Positions 9,583 through 19,800 of a stretch of 64,000 nucleotides of DNA are shown piece after piece. Numbering within the stretch: the first letter of the stretch is position 1; each line of letters starts with the position of its first letter. Position numbers and translations under genes: made by a program. The stretch is from Saprospiraceae bacterium (GTDB taxonomy: Bacteria > Bacteroidota > Bacteroidia > Chitinophagales > Saprospiraceae). The notes beneath the pieces are model-generated. The model was not told the origin of the DNA. It did not search any database and was given only the letters and a program-made list of their open reading frames with translations. The stretch is from the NCBI GenBank assembly GCA_016719615.1, contig JADJYQ010000001.1:966501-1030500 (forward strand). The letters run 5' to 3'.

Positions 9583-9612
9583 GCCCTTGCTGACCACAAG
9601 GGCTTTTTTTTT
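9583..9612 (+). terminator. Rho-independent terminator after ftsK
   Basis: Perfect 7-bp stem (GCCCTTG at 9583-9589 with CAAGGGC at 9597-9603) and a 7-base loop, followed directly by a run of nine T residues. It lies 73 bases after the ftsK stop. Confidence 0.85.
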
Positions 9613-9616
9613 ATTA

Positions 9617-9990
9617 AAAGGCTAAAGGCTAAAGGCTAAAGGCTAAAGGGAAAAGGGAAAAGGGAAAAGGGAAAAGGGAAAAGGGAAAAGGGAAAAGGAG
9701 ATTAACGGGAATCTAAATATAAAATAAATTTAGTGAACTTACATTCGTTAGTATCAATTGATTTCTAAAAGCCTAAAAGAGCCACAAAGACTTTCATACA
9801 ATCAAACAATCAAACAATCAAACAGTCAAACAGTCAAACAGTCAAACAGTCAAACAGACTTCCAGACTTCCAGATTTCCAGACTACCAGACTACCAGACT
9901 AACAGACTTCCAGACTTCCAGACTTCCAGACTAACAGACTAACAGACTAACAGACTACCAGACTACCAGACTACCAGACTAACAGACTAC
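9617..9990. repeat. Cluster of four short tandem repeats
   Basis: The gap between ftsK and the next gene is filled by simple repeats. There are four copies of the heptamer GGCTAAA (9617-9648), then about seven copies of AAAAGGG (9648-9699), then an 8-mer of the form TCAAACAG/A (9799-9855), then about fourteen copies of a variable 9-mer CAGACTNNC (9855-9989) running right up to the next gene's stop. No ORF is supported here. The 9-mer family recurs near 20107 and 27120 on the opposite strand. Confidence 0.9.
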
Positions 9991-9992
9991 CC

Positions 9993-10742
9993 CTATTCCT
10001 TCTCCGAAGCTAGCACATTCATAATGGCTTCAGCCTGGAAAGGCCAGGATTCGATGAGCTTATCGTCGACGTCGTCGAATTCGATCATCCATTTGCGGAG
10101 ATCCTTTTTAGGCGTTTTTGAAATTTGTTCGAACGTGCGGACACCGTGTGATTGCAGCGCATTACTGATCTTATCATCTATGCCTTTGATGAGGTGCAAA
10201 GGATCAGAAGGGCTAGCCTTTTGAGTGTATTGTTCCATTTTTTCATCACCTATAATTTGACTGATAATGGACAAATGCTGATCTAGGACTGCTTTTAAGT
10301 CAGAAACGATCTTCGAATCTGCGGTGGCTGTATTTCCTTCTTTGCTTTCTAATTGATTCAAACGCAATTGTAAACCGGCGATCACCTGGTCTTTTTGTTG
10401 TAATTCTGTTTGAAAGGATTCTTTTTCGTTGCTTGATAAATGTCCACCTTCGAATTCTTTCTTTAGATTTATGTGCTTTTCTTCTAAAAATGCATATTTC
10501 GATTTCCAATCTTCATAGGCTGCTTTATAAGTTTTTTCCTGCGATTGGGCTTGTATGATTTTATCTTCGAAATCCAATTTTTCTTTTCTCAGCTGGTCGT
10601 ATAAAAACTTCAACTCATCGCGCTCTCTTAAAATTTCTTTCATCGCCCGGTTATTCTTATTGACTAGGTACAGCGAATAGATTACAGTAGCAATAACCAA
10701 TAATCCAAAAAAAATATAAAGAGAAATCTGTGTGCCTGACAT
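9993..10742 (-). CDS. Membrane-anchored coiled-coil protein with helix-hairpin-helix domain
   Basis: Protein of 249 aa from the ATG at 10742; an in-frame TTG at 10802 is less likely. One N-terminal membrane helix (ISLYIFFGLLVIATVIYSLYL) is followed by a long coiled coil (residues about 30-150). The C-terminal domain of about 60 residues (LHLIKGIDDKISNALQSHGV, then FEQISKTPKKDLRKWM) is the helix-hairpin-helix fold seen in proteins annotated as 'predicted flap endonuclease-1-like 5' DNA nuclease'; no nuclease active site is visible. It follows a CBS-domain gene on the same strand. Function unknown; DNA binding at the membrane is a reasonable guess. Confidence 0.7.
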   Translation of the reverse strand: MSGTQISLYIFFGLLVIATVIYSLYLVNKNNRAMKEILRERDELKFLYDQLRKEKLDFEDKIIQAQSQEKTYKAAYEDWKSKYAFLEEKHINLKKEFEGGHLSSNEKESFQTELQQKDQVIAGLQLRLNQLESKEGNTATADSKIVSDLKAVLDQHLSIISQIIGDEKMEQYTQKASPSDPLHLIKGIDDKISNALQSHGVRTFEQISKTPKKDLRKWMIEFDDVDDKLIESWPFQAEAIMNVLASEKE

Positions 10743-10802
10743 ATACTGAAAATGAAATTCTATTGATAAATACCCTAAGGTAAAAGTCTTAGGTAAAGAC
10801 AA

Positions 10803-11201
10803 TTATCTCGGCGGATATTCTTTGTTGTATTCATATCTCAAAATATCGAAACTCGTTACAATGCCAATGAGTTTCTTTCCTTCGACCACAGGAAGTGCGT
10901 GAAACAAGTGTTCCATAAATACTTCCGCAGCGGTACCTACTTTATCAGTTGCTTCTATGGTTGCTAGAATTTTAGTCATTACATTACTCACCTTGGTTGT
11001 CGGATAATCTTTATGATCAACGTTTAATTTGAATAAATCATAAGTGGTTACAATTCCGACTAAGGTGCCATCTTCCTGAACCACCGGAACATGGTGTATT
11101 CTGTTGTTGATGAGGATTTCTTTAACGGATTGTAAGGAATCTTCAGGTTTGACAGTAATTACGTCATTGACCATTATGGCGGAAACTGGTTCATTCATCA
11201 T
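10803..11201 (-). CDS. CBS domain-pair protein
   Basis: Protein of 132 aa made of two CBS motifs and nothing else: residues 1-60 (VSAIMVNDVITVKPEDSL) and 70-128 (VSNVMTKILATIEATDKVG, ending with GIVTSFDILRY). CBS pairs bind adenosyl ligands (AMP, ATP, SAM) and usually regulate a partner enzyme or channel. With no fused effector domain, this one must act in trans; the partner is not evident. It lies 60 bases upstream of the helix-hairpin-helix gene on the same strand, so co-transcription is likely. Confidence 0.85.
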   Translation of the reverse strand: MMNEPVSAIMVNDVITVKPEDSLQSVKEILINNRIHHVPVVQEDGTLVGIVTTYDLFKLNVDHKDYPTTKVSNVMTKILATIEATDKVGTAAEVFMEHLFHALPVVEGKKLIGIVTSFDILRYEYNKEYPPR

Positions 11202-11335
11202 AAGCTTTGAAATTTTGTGGTCAGAAAGATATTACAAGTTTTTAAATTGGAGTTAATGCCTCTTAAAAATAGTTTTTAGACTTCCATTTTACAAGCAATA
11301 AAAATTATAAAGTTCTGATAGTCAATAGTAGACCA

Positions 11336-13363
11336 TTAATCCAAATTTCTGGTTTGGTCTTGTAAAAACTGCTCATCGACAAAATTAGGTAAGGTCACTT
11401 TCAACAAAGGCTCTTCCATCATGGCTTTTTGAATGGATTTAATGGCTCCTTCATTGCGTGCCCAGGCCCTGCGGCTCACTCCATTGTTGACATCCCAATG
11501 CAACATGCTTTTGATTTGGGCGGCAGATTTGTCAGATCCATCAATGTACATTCCAAAACCACCGTTGATCACTTCACCCCATCCTACACCGCCACCATTG
11601 TGAAGCGATACCCAGGTGGCGCCCCGAAAACTGTCGCCAATGACATTGTGCACCGCCATATCTGCGGTGAAACTTGAACCGTCGTAAATATTTGCAGTTT
11701 CGCGAAAGGGCGAATCCGTACCTGATACATCGTGATGGTCTCTTCCCAAAACAATACCCGCCGATAATTCTCCTTTTGAAATGGCTTCGTTGAATGCAAG
11801 TGCAATTTCAATGCGGCATTTTGCATCTGCATAAAGGATGCGCGATTTGCTTCCAACCACGGGGAGATTTTGTCCCGCATCCCGGATCCATTTCAAATTG
11901 TCGAGATACTGTGACAATGTATTTCCATCGGCATCTTTCATTAATTTTTCAATGACATTCGCAGCAATTTGATCTGATTTTTGAAGATCTGCCAAATCTC
12001 CTGAAAGACAAACCCATCGGAACGGACCAAAACCGTAATCGAAACACAAAGGGCCCATAATGTCTTCCACATAAGAAGGATATTTGTATTTCAAGTGAGT
12101 TTCATCTTTCCAAATTTCGGCACTTGCTTCTCCGGCTTCTTTTAAAAAGGCATTTCCATAATCCCAGAAATACATGCCTTTCGCACTTAAAATATTGACC
12201 GCCCGGACATGCCTTTGTAATGAAGATTTGACTTCAGCCATAAATTTTACTTTGTCCATTTGCAGTAGGCTTTTAGCTTCCGAAAAACGGTAGCCTACCG
12301 GACAATAACCGAGATCGTGGATATTATGTAGTGAAGTTTGATCAGAACCCAGATCAATGTGAATATTATTGTTGGCAGCATATTCCCATACCTCAATAAT
12401 ATTTCCCGCATAGATCAAAGCGATGCCTTTTTCATGGACAGCTTGATATTGCAAAGCACGATCGAACAAAGATTTTAAATCTGTGTAAATATTTTCCTTT
12501 AGGATGTAACCGTCGGTCAATCTTTGTTGGATTGCATCGGGATCAACTTCTGCCAGAATGCAAGTCACGCCGGTAATGACTGCCGCAATGGCTTGAGCAC
12601 CGGACATCCCACCTAGGCCGGAGGTAATAAATATTTTTCCGTTTAAATTTTGAATGTTAGCATTTTTTCTTCTGCCTGCATTCATCAGTGTAAGCGTGGT
12701 GCCATGTACGATGCCTTGCGGACCGATATACATAAAAGATCCGGCGGTCATTTGACCATATTGTGTGACACCTAGAGCATTGTATTTATTCCAGTCTTCT
12801 TTTTTGCTGTAATTGGGAATCATCATGCCGTTCGTAACGACGACACGAGGTGCTACTTTTGAAGAAGGAAATAAACCTAAAGGATGGCCGGAATACAAAA
12901 CTAATGTTTGTTCGGCGGTCATTTCCGATAGGTATTGCATACACAATAAGTACTGTGCCCAGTTTTGAAATACGGCACCGTTGCCACCATAAGTAATCAA
13001 CTCCTGAGGGTATTTGGCAACTTTAGGATCCAGATTATTCTGAATCATCAGCATGATGGATGCGGCTTCTTTGCATTTTGCAGGATAGGCTTCCAAAGGC
13101 CGCGCATACATCTCATATAAAGGCATAAACCGATACATATAAATGCGACCGTACTGTTGCAATTCACTTGCAAACTCTGGCAATAAGCTAACATGAAAAT
13201 GATCCGGAAAATATCGCAATGCATTCTTAAGCGCCAATCTTTTTTCGTCGGCAGTCAATACATCATCAATGATTCTTTTGGGTGCATGTGGCATTGCAGG
13301 ATTGATTCCCGGGTGGTCCGGTAAATCTTTCGGGATTCCTGTTTGTATATCTTTTGCAAACAT
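11336..13363 (-). CDS. hutU: Urocanate hydratase
   Basis: Urocanase, the second step of histidine degradation (urocanate to imidazolone propionate), cytoplasmic, NAD+-dependent. The family blocks are all visible: GGNGAVFQNWAQYL near residue 125, ITSGLGGMSGAQAIAA near 250, DLGSDQTSLHN near 340, and the C-terminal NGGGVGWGEVINGGFG near 590. At 675 aa it is longer than the roughly 555-aa E. coli-type enzyme, matching the long form known from Bacteroidota. The other hut genes (hutH, hutI, ftcD) are not in the window. It lies 14 bases downstream of the beta-mannosidase gene, an odd operon partner. Confidence 0.95.
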   Translation of the reverse strand: MFAKDIQTGIPKDLPDHPGINPAMPHAPKRIIDDVLTADEKRLALKNALRYFPDHFHVSLLPEFASELQQYGRIYMYRFMPLYEMYARPLEAYPAKCKEAASIMLMIQNNLDPKVAKYPQELITYGGNGAVFQNWAQYLLCMQYLSEMTAEQTLVLYSGHPLGLFPSSKVAPRVVVTNGMMIPNYSKKEDWNKYNALGVTQYGQMTAGSFMYIGPQGIVHGTTLTLMNAGRRKNANIQNLNGKIFITSGLGGMSGAQAIAAVITGVTCILAEVDPDAIQQRLTDGYILKENIYTDLKSLFDRALQYQAVHEKGIALIYAGNIIEVWEYAANNNIHIDLGSDQTSLHNIHDLGYCPVGYRFSEAKSLLQMDKVKFMAEVKSSLQRHVRAVNILSAKGMYFWDYGNAFLKEAGEASAEIWKDETHLKYKYPSYVEDIMGPLCFDYGFGPFRWVCLSGDLADLQKSDQIAANVIEKLMKDADGNTLSQYLDNLKWIRDAGQNLPVVGSKSRILYADAKCRIEIALAFNEAISKGELSAGIVLGRDHHDVSGTDSPFRETANIYDGSSFTADMAVHNVIGDSFRGATWVSLHNGGGVGWGEVINGGFGMYIDGSDKSAAQIKSMLHWDVNNGVSRRAWARNEGAIKSIQKAMMEEPLLKVTLPNFVDEQFLQDQTRNLD

Positions 13364-13377
13364 CTTTCGAAAACAAT

Positions 13378-15870
13378 TTAGTTCTTAATGTCGAATAAAT
13401 TTAAAGATTCAGGAAGAAGTTCCGATTTTGATTTTGAATTTTTTCGCGTGACGATCACCGGAATACCCGGATGTACATCAAAATAATTTGGAAAATAGAC
13501 TTCGTCCTTTGTTTCTTTTAAATAGAGGGCGCGCACAAAAGTATTTGACGACACGCTCAATTGTCCGTTTGTATTTCCAATATTTTCGACGATCACATCA
13601 GGTTTTGGCAATTGAAGATTTTTTGGTTTTTCAAAAAAATGTGAAGCATAAAAAGTATCTTCCTCAACGACCCACTTTAATTGCAAATAATGTGTTTCGC
13701 GCAGTGCAAGTTCATTTAAATCAATAGAAATAAGGTGAATTAATCTCGAACTGTTTTCTTTGAGGGTATCTTCCAGGGATTGAAAGTACAATGGGTTGCC
13801 AAAAAAATCCTGTACGGTCAAATCCAATTGGAAAGTTTTGATATCACGCGAATCGTTGATGCCATATATTTTAATGTATTGATCTGACTCCATAGCAGAA
13901 AACTGAACAGGTGCAAATGCCATTTTTAGTTGATGTTGTAAGGCCTTCCACCGTCCGAGATAATCAATGCCTGACCATGAAATGCCCGGCCAGCAGTCGT
14001 TGAATTGCCAATACAGACTACCCATGCAGTATGGCTTAGCGCGTCTGTGAGCGCTGATAATTTGCGAGATCCCATCAGCCTGGCAGAGTTGATTTAGATA
14101 AACCAAATGCTCGAAATTGGCAGGTTTGGGATAATCGCGGTCCAGGTATTCTTTGATCAATTTATTTCCACGCGGATGTTTTTGATGATTTAACAAGGCA
14201 GGAGATTCGAAAATCAAATCATTTTCTGAAATAAATTCCTGAAGCGTTGTTAGTGAAGCTAAAGATTGAAAACCAAACTCGCTCATGAATCTGGGAATCC
14301 GCGATTCCAATTTAGAGAAAGGCATTTCATCATGCCACAAACCCCAGTCGTGGGCATCGCCATGGGTTTTGAAACGATCATCACCTCTTCCGAAAAGAGG
14401 AGAAGAATCCCAATAAGAAATTCCCGGGGCCCACAACTGCACTTTTTCCGGTAATAGCTTTTGAAATAAATTTTGATAATCATTCCATAAACGCTGTTTC
14501 GATGCTTCATCGAGAGATGCTTGCCAACCCCAACGATGCCAGCCTTCTTTATTTTCATTGTTTCCACAAAACAATGCGATACTTGCATGCTTGGACAATC
14601 TTTGGAGTTGTTGTTCTGCTTCTATCGACACATTATCTATGAATGCAGTATCGCCTGGATACATCGCACAGGCAAACATAAAATCCTGCCACACCATAAT
14701 GCCAAGGCTGTCGCAGGTCTCATAAAAAGCATCGCATTCGTAAATACCGCCTCCCCAAATTCGCAACATATTGAAATGAGTTTCAACAGCTGCATTCAAT
14801 AATGACTTCCATTTTTCTGCAGCATTAAAGAGGATATCTGAAGGAATGTAGTTGGAACCCTTGCAAAAAACAGCTTCGCCATTCACTTTAAAATAAAATG
14901 ACTGACCAATGGAATCTTCTTCTGCGATCAGCTGAATCGTGCGAATGCCCGTTTTCCATTTTTTTTGAGCCAACACGACTCCGCTTGAATCTTGTAATTG
15001 AAAACTACAATCGTATAAATAAGCGGGGCCGGAACCTCTGGGCCACCAAAGATTTGGATTTTTGAATTCGATATTATTGCGAAAAACATTTTTACCCGGT
15101 GACAGCAGCGTATTAAACTTGAATTCACGGTCTGCAATTTTGCATGATATAGCGACATCTCTCGGCACGGTATCGGCGTTGATGAGGATCGCTTGCAGTC
15201 GGAGGGTCGCATGGTCTTCAACAATCTGGATGGTATGTAGTCCTGCTTCTTCCAATCGAAGTTGATTCCAGGAAACAATTTTAGGTAACTGGCTGAGACC
15301 GCAAAGCACAAATTCCGGTCCGAAATCCCAGCCAAAATGAAACTGAGGTTTGCGTGCACATACTCTTGGACCACCCGGCAAAGCTGGATTTTGTAGGCTG
15401 TACAAGGAATCTGTTATACCTTTTGCAGAATTAAATGAAAACAGCAATTCATTTTGATCGAGTGAAAGGAATTCTTTTATTGGGAAATGATATTTGCGAA
15501 AAGCATTGTCCGTTTTTCCTAAAAAATGACCATTGAGAAATATCTCGCAATAAGTATCTAAACCATCACATTCCAATTCAATGTGTTCCTGATTTAATAG
15601 AAGGCTGTCAATTTTAAAACTATGTTTGAATTGCCAATTTTTTTTTGCGAGTACGGCCAATTTTTTTTCGTGATCTCCGAAGTATGGAGACAGGATGGCT
15701 TTATTTTCAAATAAGGCTGTGTAATTATTTCCGGGCATCTGACAGGGCATCCAATCTGAAGAATCGGCATCCCGGAAATGCCAGTTGGCAGCCTCTAATA
15801 GGATCGTTTGTGTGAAAGCATTTGACATTAATAAGCAAAGGAACACAATATGAAGGAACTTGTATGGCAT
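13378..15870 (-). CDS. Secreted GH2 beta-mannosidase
   Basis: Glycoside hydrolase family 2 enzyme (830 aa) with a signal peptide (MPYKFLHIVFLCLLMSNAF, cleaved near TQT), so it is periplasmic or surface-exposed. The layout is the classical one: jelly-roll domain (residues 25-200), immunoglobulin-like domain (200-310), TIM barrel with MLRIWGGGIYECDAFYE, the acid/base glutamate in GNNENKEGW near residue 438 and the nucleophile in RFMSEFGFQS near 530, then C-terminal beta domains. WQFNDCWPGISWSGIDYLG is typical of beta-mannosidases. It should remove terminal beta-1,4-mannose from mannans or N-glycans. No SusC/SusD pair or other polysaccharide-utilisation genes lie nearby. Confidence 0.9.
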   Translation of the reverse strand: MPYKFLHIVFLCLLMSNAFTQTILLEAANWHFRDADSSDWMPCQMPGNNYTALFENKAILSPYFGDHEKKLAVLAKKNWQFKHSFKIDSLLLNQEHIELECDGLDTYCEIFLNGHFLGKTDNAFRKYHFPIKEFLSLDQNELLFSFNSAKGITDSLYSLQNPALPGGPRVCARKPQFHFGWDFGPEFVLCGLSQLPKIVSWNQLRLEEAGLHTIQIVEDHATLRLQAILINADTVPRDVAISCKIADREFKFNTLLSPGKNVFRNNIEFKNPNLWWPRGSGPAYLYDCSFQLQDSSGVVLAQKKWKTGIRTIQLIAEEDSIGQSFYFKVNGEAVFCKGSNYIPSDILFNAAEKWKSLLNAAVETHFNMLRIWGGGIYECDAFYETCDSLGIMVWQDFMFACAMYPGDTAFIDNVSIEAEQQLQRLSKHASIALFCGNNENKEGWHRWGWQASLDEASKQRLWNDYQNLFQKLLPEKVQLWAPGISYWDSSPLFGRGDDRFKTHGDAHDWGLWHDEMPFSKLESRIPRFMSEFGFQSLASLTTLQEFISENDLIFESPALLNHQKHPRGNKLIKEYLDRDYPKPANFEHLVYLNQLCQADGISQIISAHRRAKPYCMGSLYWQFNDCWPGISWSGIDYLGRWKALQHQLKMAFAPVQFSAMESDQYIKIYGINDSRDIKTFQLDLTVQDFFGNPLYFQSLEDTLKENSSRLIHLISIDLNELALRETHYLQLKWVVEEDTFYASHFFEKPKNLQLPKPDVIVENIGNTNGQLSVSSNTFVRALYLKETKDEVYFPNYFDVHPGIPVIVTRKNSKSKSELLPESLNLFDIKN

Positions 15871-15880
15871 GGCAATAAAT

Positions 15881-15907
15881 AAAAAAGGCTTCCGTGTGGA
15901 AGCCTTT
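15881..15907 (-). terminator. Terminator after the Cys-rich protein gene
   Basis: Perfect 10-bp stem (arms AAAGGCTTCC at 15884-15893 and GGAAGCCTTT at 15898-15907) with a 4-base loop and, on the minus strand, a T run at 15881-15886. It lies 21 bases beyond the stop of the Cys-rich gene and just before the mannosidase start, so it separates the two transcription units. Confidence 0.85.
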
Positions 15908-15928
15908 AAATCATATATTATTTAAGTC

Positions 15929-16375
15929 TTATTCTGATTTAGCTGGTTGAGCAGGAGCTACATTTTCTGAATTGGTAGCTGAAGCAGTTCCTTTAGATTT
16001 GCTGCAACAAGCTTTTCCAGATCCGCCTTTTGCACAACAGGCCTTTGCACAAGATTTTTTAGTTGAAGCATTTTCCATGGAAGCATCGCCAGCAGGAATT
16101 GCAACAAACTGAGCTGTTGACTCATCAAATTTTACTTCCGCATAAGAAGCTACTCCATCAGCACCTACTGTTTTCTTTTTAAAGCAAACAGCACCTGAAT
16201 TTTCGCAAACTTTGGTTTCGATGCTAGCATCCATAGAAGCAGCTTTTAAAGCAGCTTCGCTGGGTTTTACACATTGTTTGGTTTCTGCAGTTTTAGCAGC
16301 ATGTGAACACTGAGCTACGCTGTAGTTGGTAGCCATGAATAATCCGAATACAACGAACAAGACTAATTTTTTCAT
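15929..16375 (-). CDS. Small exported cysteine-rich protein
   Basis: Protein of 148 aa with a signal peptide (MKKLVLFVVFGLFMATNYSVAQ). The mature part has two isolated Cys pairs in its first half and a compact cluster near residues 108-126 (SCAKACCAKG, then KACCSKSKG) that looks like a metallothionein-style metal site. The remainder is low in aromatic residues and rich in Ala, Ser and Lys, ending in a flexible APAQPAKSE tail. I do not recognise a family. Metal binding or metal stress protection in the periplasm is an inference from the Cys pattern only. It is transcribed alone, from a -7 box at 16405 to the terminator at 15881. Confidence 0.8.
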   Translation of the reverse strand: MKKLVLFVVFGLFMATNYSVAQCSHAAKTAETKQCVKPSEAALKAASMDASIETKVCENSGAVCFKKKTVGADGVASYAEVKFDESTAQFVAIPAGDASMENASTKKSCAKACCAKGGSGKACCSKSKGTASATNSENVAPAQPAKSE

Positions 16376-16404
16376 AAGTTTATTTTATTTAATTTAGTGA
16401 AGCA

Positions 16405-16412
16405 AAGATAAA
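16405..16412 (-). promoter_or_regulatory. Candidate -7 box for the Cys-rich protein gene
   Basis: Minus-strand TATCTTTG matches TAnnTTTG exactly and lies 30 bases upstream of the ATG at 16375. No clear -33 box was found. Confidence 0.45.
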
Positions 16413-16474
16413 ACGTATGAATGCATTATTTTGTTCCTTCTTTGGACTTTTAACGTGACTTTAAGTAAATTTCA

Positions 16475-16894
16475 ATGAATAAAAACGTTTTTACACTGAT
16501 TATCAGCTATTTAATGATTTCAATGCTAAGTTTGAGTTGTTCCGGTTCCAAAACTCCGGCTCAGGAAGAATACACTCTTTTGGGCGATGGCGGCGGATTT
16601 ACCGGCGTAGAGACCATTTATAAAGTATCCGACAATGGCCGAATTGAGAAATCCGGGGAATATTTGGGCCGATTGTCGAAAGAAGAAATCAGTCAATTGA
16701 GAGAAAATAAACAGACCTTGCAGCTGGATCAGATCGAATACCTGAAACCTGGAAATATTTACCATCTCCTTGAATTTAACAAAGGTGGTGTAGCCAGGAA
16801 GTTGGTTTGGGATCCCTATGATCCGGAACATCCGAAAGCACTTGAACTCTATTATAATCACCTTTTTTACCTAATTAAGAAACACAGCAAATGA
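16475..16894 (+). CDS. Small lipoprotein, function unknown
   Basis: Protein of 139 aa with a lipoprotein signal (hydrophobic stretch ending LSLSC near residue 22). The mature domain is small, with GDGGGFTGVETIYKVSDNG suggesting a beta-rich fold that starts with a GGG-F-T-G turn. Similar 'fungal/bacterial DUF' lipoproteins occur in Bacteroidota, but I cannot name a family. Its stop overlaps the start of the M4 protease gene (ATGA), so the two are translationally coupled. It may assist, anchor or inhibit the protease; this rests on coupling alone. Confidence 0.75.
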   Translation: MNKNVFTLIISYLMISMLSLSCSGSKTPAQEEYTLLGDGGGFTGVETIYKVSDNGRIEKSGEYLGRLSKEEISQLRENKQTLQLDQIEYLKPGNIYHLLEFNKGGVARKLVWDPYDPEHPKALELYYNHLFYLIKKHSK

Positions 16895-19800
16895 GAAAAT
16901 TCATCTTATTGTTTTTGGCAATTCCTCTCGGAATATTGCCGGCACAATCCCAGGGTCTAAAAAACAAACCAGATTTCCAGTTAAATGGGAATCAGAGCAT
17001 TTCGGGAAAGACTTTTGAAAATCCCGGATTTGCCCTTCCTTATTCAAATTCTTCATTTTTATATACCGGAACTTTGAATCTGAAGCCCATTTCAGCTAAT
17101 AAGCTATCTGGTATTAAGAAAAATTATACGGTTTTAGAAACAGATGAAGCCGGGTATCCAAAGCGTTTATCTTTAAATGCGCTCATACCCAGAAATTCAA
17201 CTACCGATGCATCTTTCTGGGCTCAACAGTTGAATCAGGTTTTTGATTCTGAAGGAGATAAAGCCATTGAATGGAAAAACCTTTCAGATACATCAGACGA
17301 TCTGAAGATCAGACATTTAAAATATCAGCAACTGTTTGATGGAAAACCGGTCATAGGGTCAGAATATTATGTCCATGTATATGCAGATGGCAAAGTTTTG
17401 GCTCACGGACATTTTCAACAACCGGATCAAAGCCTCGAGCCGAAATTTCATTTGGATCAGGCAGTAGCACTCGTTAAAACTGCATTTATCCGGGAAGGAA
17501 TTACTTTAAATGAAAGCCCATCAACTGAGCAGAAATATTTAAAAACAGGGCTAAGTTCTTACACATTGGGTTATGCACAAGTTCCTGGATCTGACCAATG
17601 GAAACTGATATATGAAATGGTATATTATCCAACAGCATTGAGCAAATACCTCATTTGGATGGATGCGGAATCAGGGGCGATCTTAAAATTCAGAAAAGAT
17701 CAGTGCAATGTACATGTGCACACTACTAACGAATGTTCGCATCGCGATCATGTAGCAGAACTTCCGTCGCCACAAGGCGGAGAAACAACAACAGCCAGAG
17801 ATTTGTTTGACATCAACCGGACCATACAGGTTTGGAGGGAAGGAAGTTTTCAATATTTGCTCGATGCTTCGCGATCCATGTTTAAAGCAGCTTCATTCAA
17901 ATTGGACGACCCTGTAGGAGCCATATGGACTATGGATGGATTGAATAGCAATGAAAACAATATCCGTATGGGGCAGATTCGCAGTAATGCCAACACCTGG
18001 GCAAAAAATGCAATTTCTGCGCATTATAACGCCGGGTTAGCATATGAGTATTATCTGAATACCCATGCGCGGAATTCAATCAATGGGCAGGGCGGCACCA
18101 TTTTGTCGGTGATTAATATAACTGAAGCCGGCGGCGGCGGATATGACAATGCATTTTGGAATGGGGAGGCTATTTTTTATGGAAATGGAGGTACCGCATT
18201 TACAAGTTTAGCGAAGAGTCTGGATGTGGCCGGACATGAAATGACACACGGAGTTGTGCAGACTACGGCCAATCTTACCTATGAAAATGAATCGGGCGCA
18301 CTCAATGAATCCTTTGCAGATATTTTTGGAGTTTTGATTGACCGCGATGATTGGAAATTAGGAGATGATATTGTTCGCCTCAACGCATTTCCTTCAGGAG
18401 CCATGAGAGATATGAGCAATCCTCACAATGGAGCACAAACCAATGATTTTGGAAGATGGCAACCACAACACGTTTCAGAACAATATAAAGGAAGCTCAGA
18501 TAATGGAGGTGTACACATCAACAGTGGGATACCTAATTATGCATTTTATTTATTTGTCAAAGAACTTGCTAAAGGGAGTACAGAAGAACAAGGCAAAAAA
18601 ATTGCGGAGAAAGTCTATTACCGAACATTGGTCAATTATCTCACGAGATCCTCTAATTTTAAAGATTTGCGCAATGCGGTAGAGCAGGCATGTATCGATT
18701 TGCATGGCAATAATTCAACGGTGCACAATGCTGCTAAATTTGCATTCGACCAGGTGGGCATTGGGTCAAGTGGCAATCCCGGTGGTGGCGGCCAGCAATA
18801 TCAAAATGATTTGCCTGTCAATCCGGGAGCTTTATTTGCAGTATGTACAGACGATCGGAACCTCGGCGTTTATCTGATCAATATTCAAACCAGCCAGATT
18901 TTTCAATTGAGTAATAGAAGCATTAAAAGCAAACCCAGTGTGTCTGATGATGGTTCCGAAATATATTTTGTCGGCGTTGATTCCCGATTGTACGGTTTAT
19001 TTTTAAATCAAACAACAAAAGTGTATGATGAGATCGTATTAGATTCTGACCCGATCTACAGGAGTGCAACGATTTCAAAAGATGGCCGATTGCTGGCGGT
19101 GTTGTACGATCAGGAAGAAAATAAAATTCACGTATATGATTTTGTGAGACAAGTGTGGAAGACATTTACACTTACGAATCCAACCACTTCGAATGGCGGC
19201 GGTGCTACTTCAAATGTGCGTTATGCAGATTTTATGGACTTCGAACATTCAGGACAATATCTGATGTACGACGCCTTGAGTAAACTGGAACAAAACAGTG
19301 GTGCCATTTATGAATACTGGGACATCGGATTTTTAAGAGTTTGGAATTTAGCCAGTAATAATTTTGGCGACGGACATATCGATAAGCTATTTTCAGATTT
19401 GCCCGAAAACACAAGTATTGGTAATCCTTCTTTTTCAAAAAACTCACCTTATGTCATTGCCTTTGATTATCTGGAAGAGGATTTATTCGGCAATAAATTT
19501 TACATCCTGGGATCAAATGTTGAAACGGGAAATTTAGCAGAAATAGCAGCGGATAGAGATAATACAGGATATCCGAATTACTCCGTCGATGATAAGTTTA
19601 TCATGTACAATGGTTATGATAACAGTGGCAATATTTCGATCAAATTCAAACAATTGGCGGCCAATAAAATTCAATCCGGAGGTTCCGAACAGTTGTTCAT
19701 ATCAGAAGCAAGATGGGGCTCTTTCTTTGCAAACGGGAAAAGGGTGTTGATCAAAAATGAGGATCTTGAAACGATTCATGATTTGGAAGTGTATCCCGTT

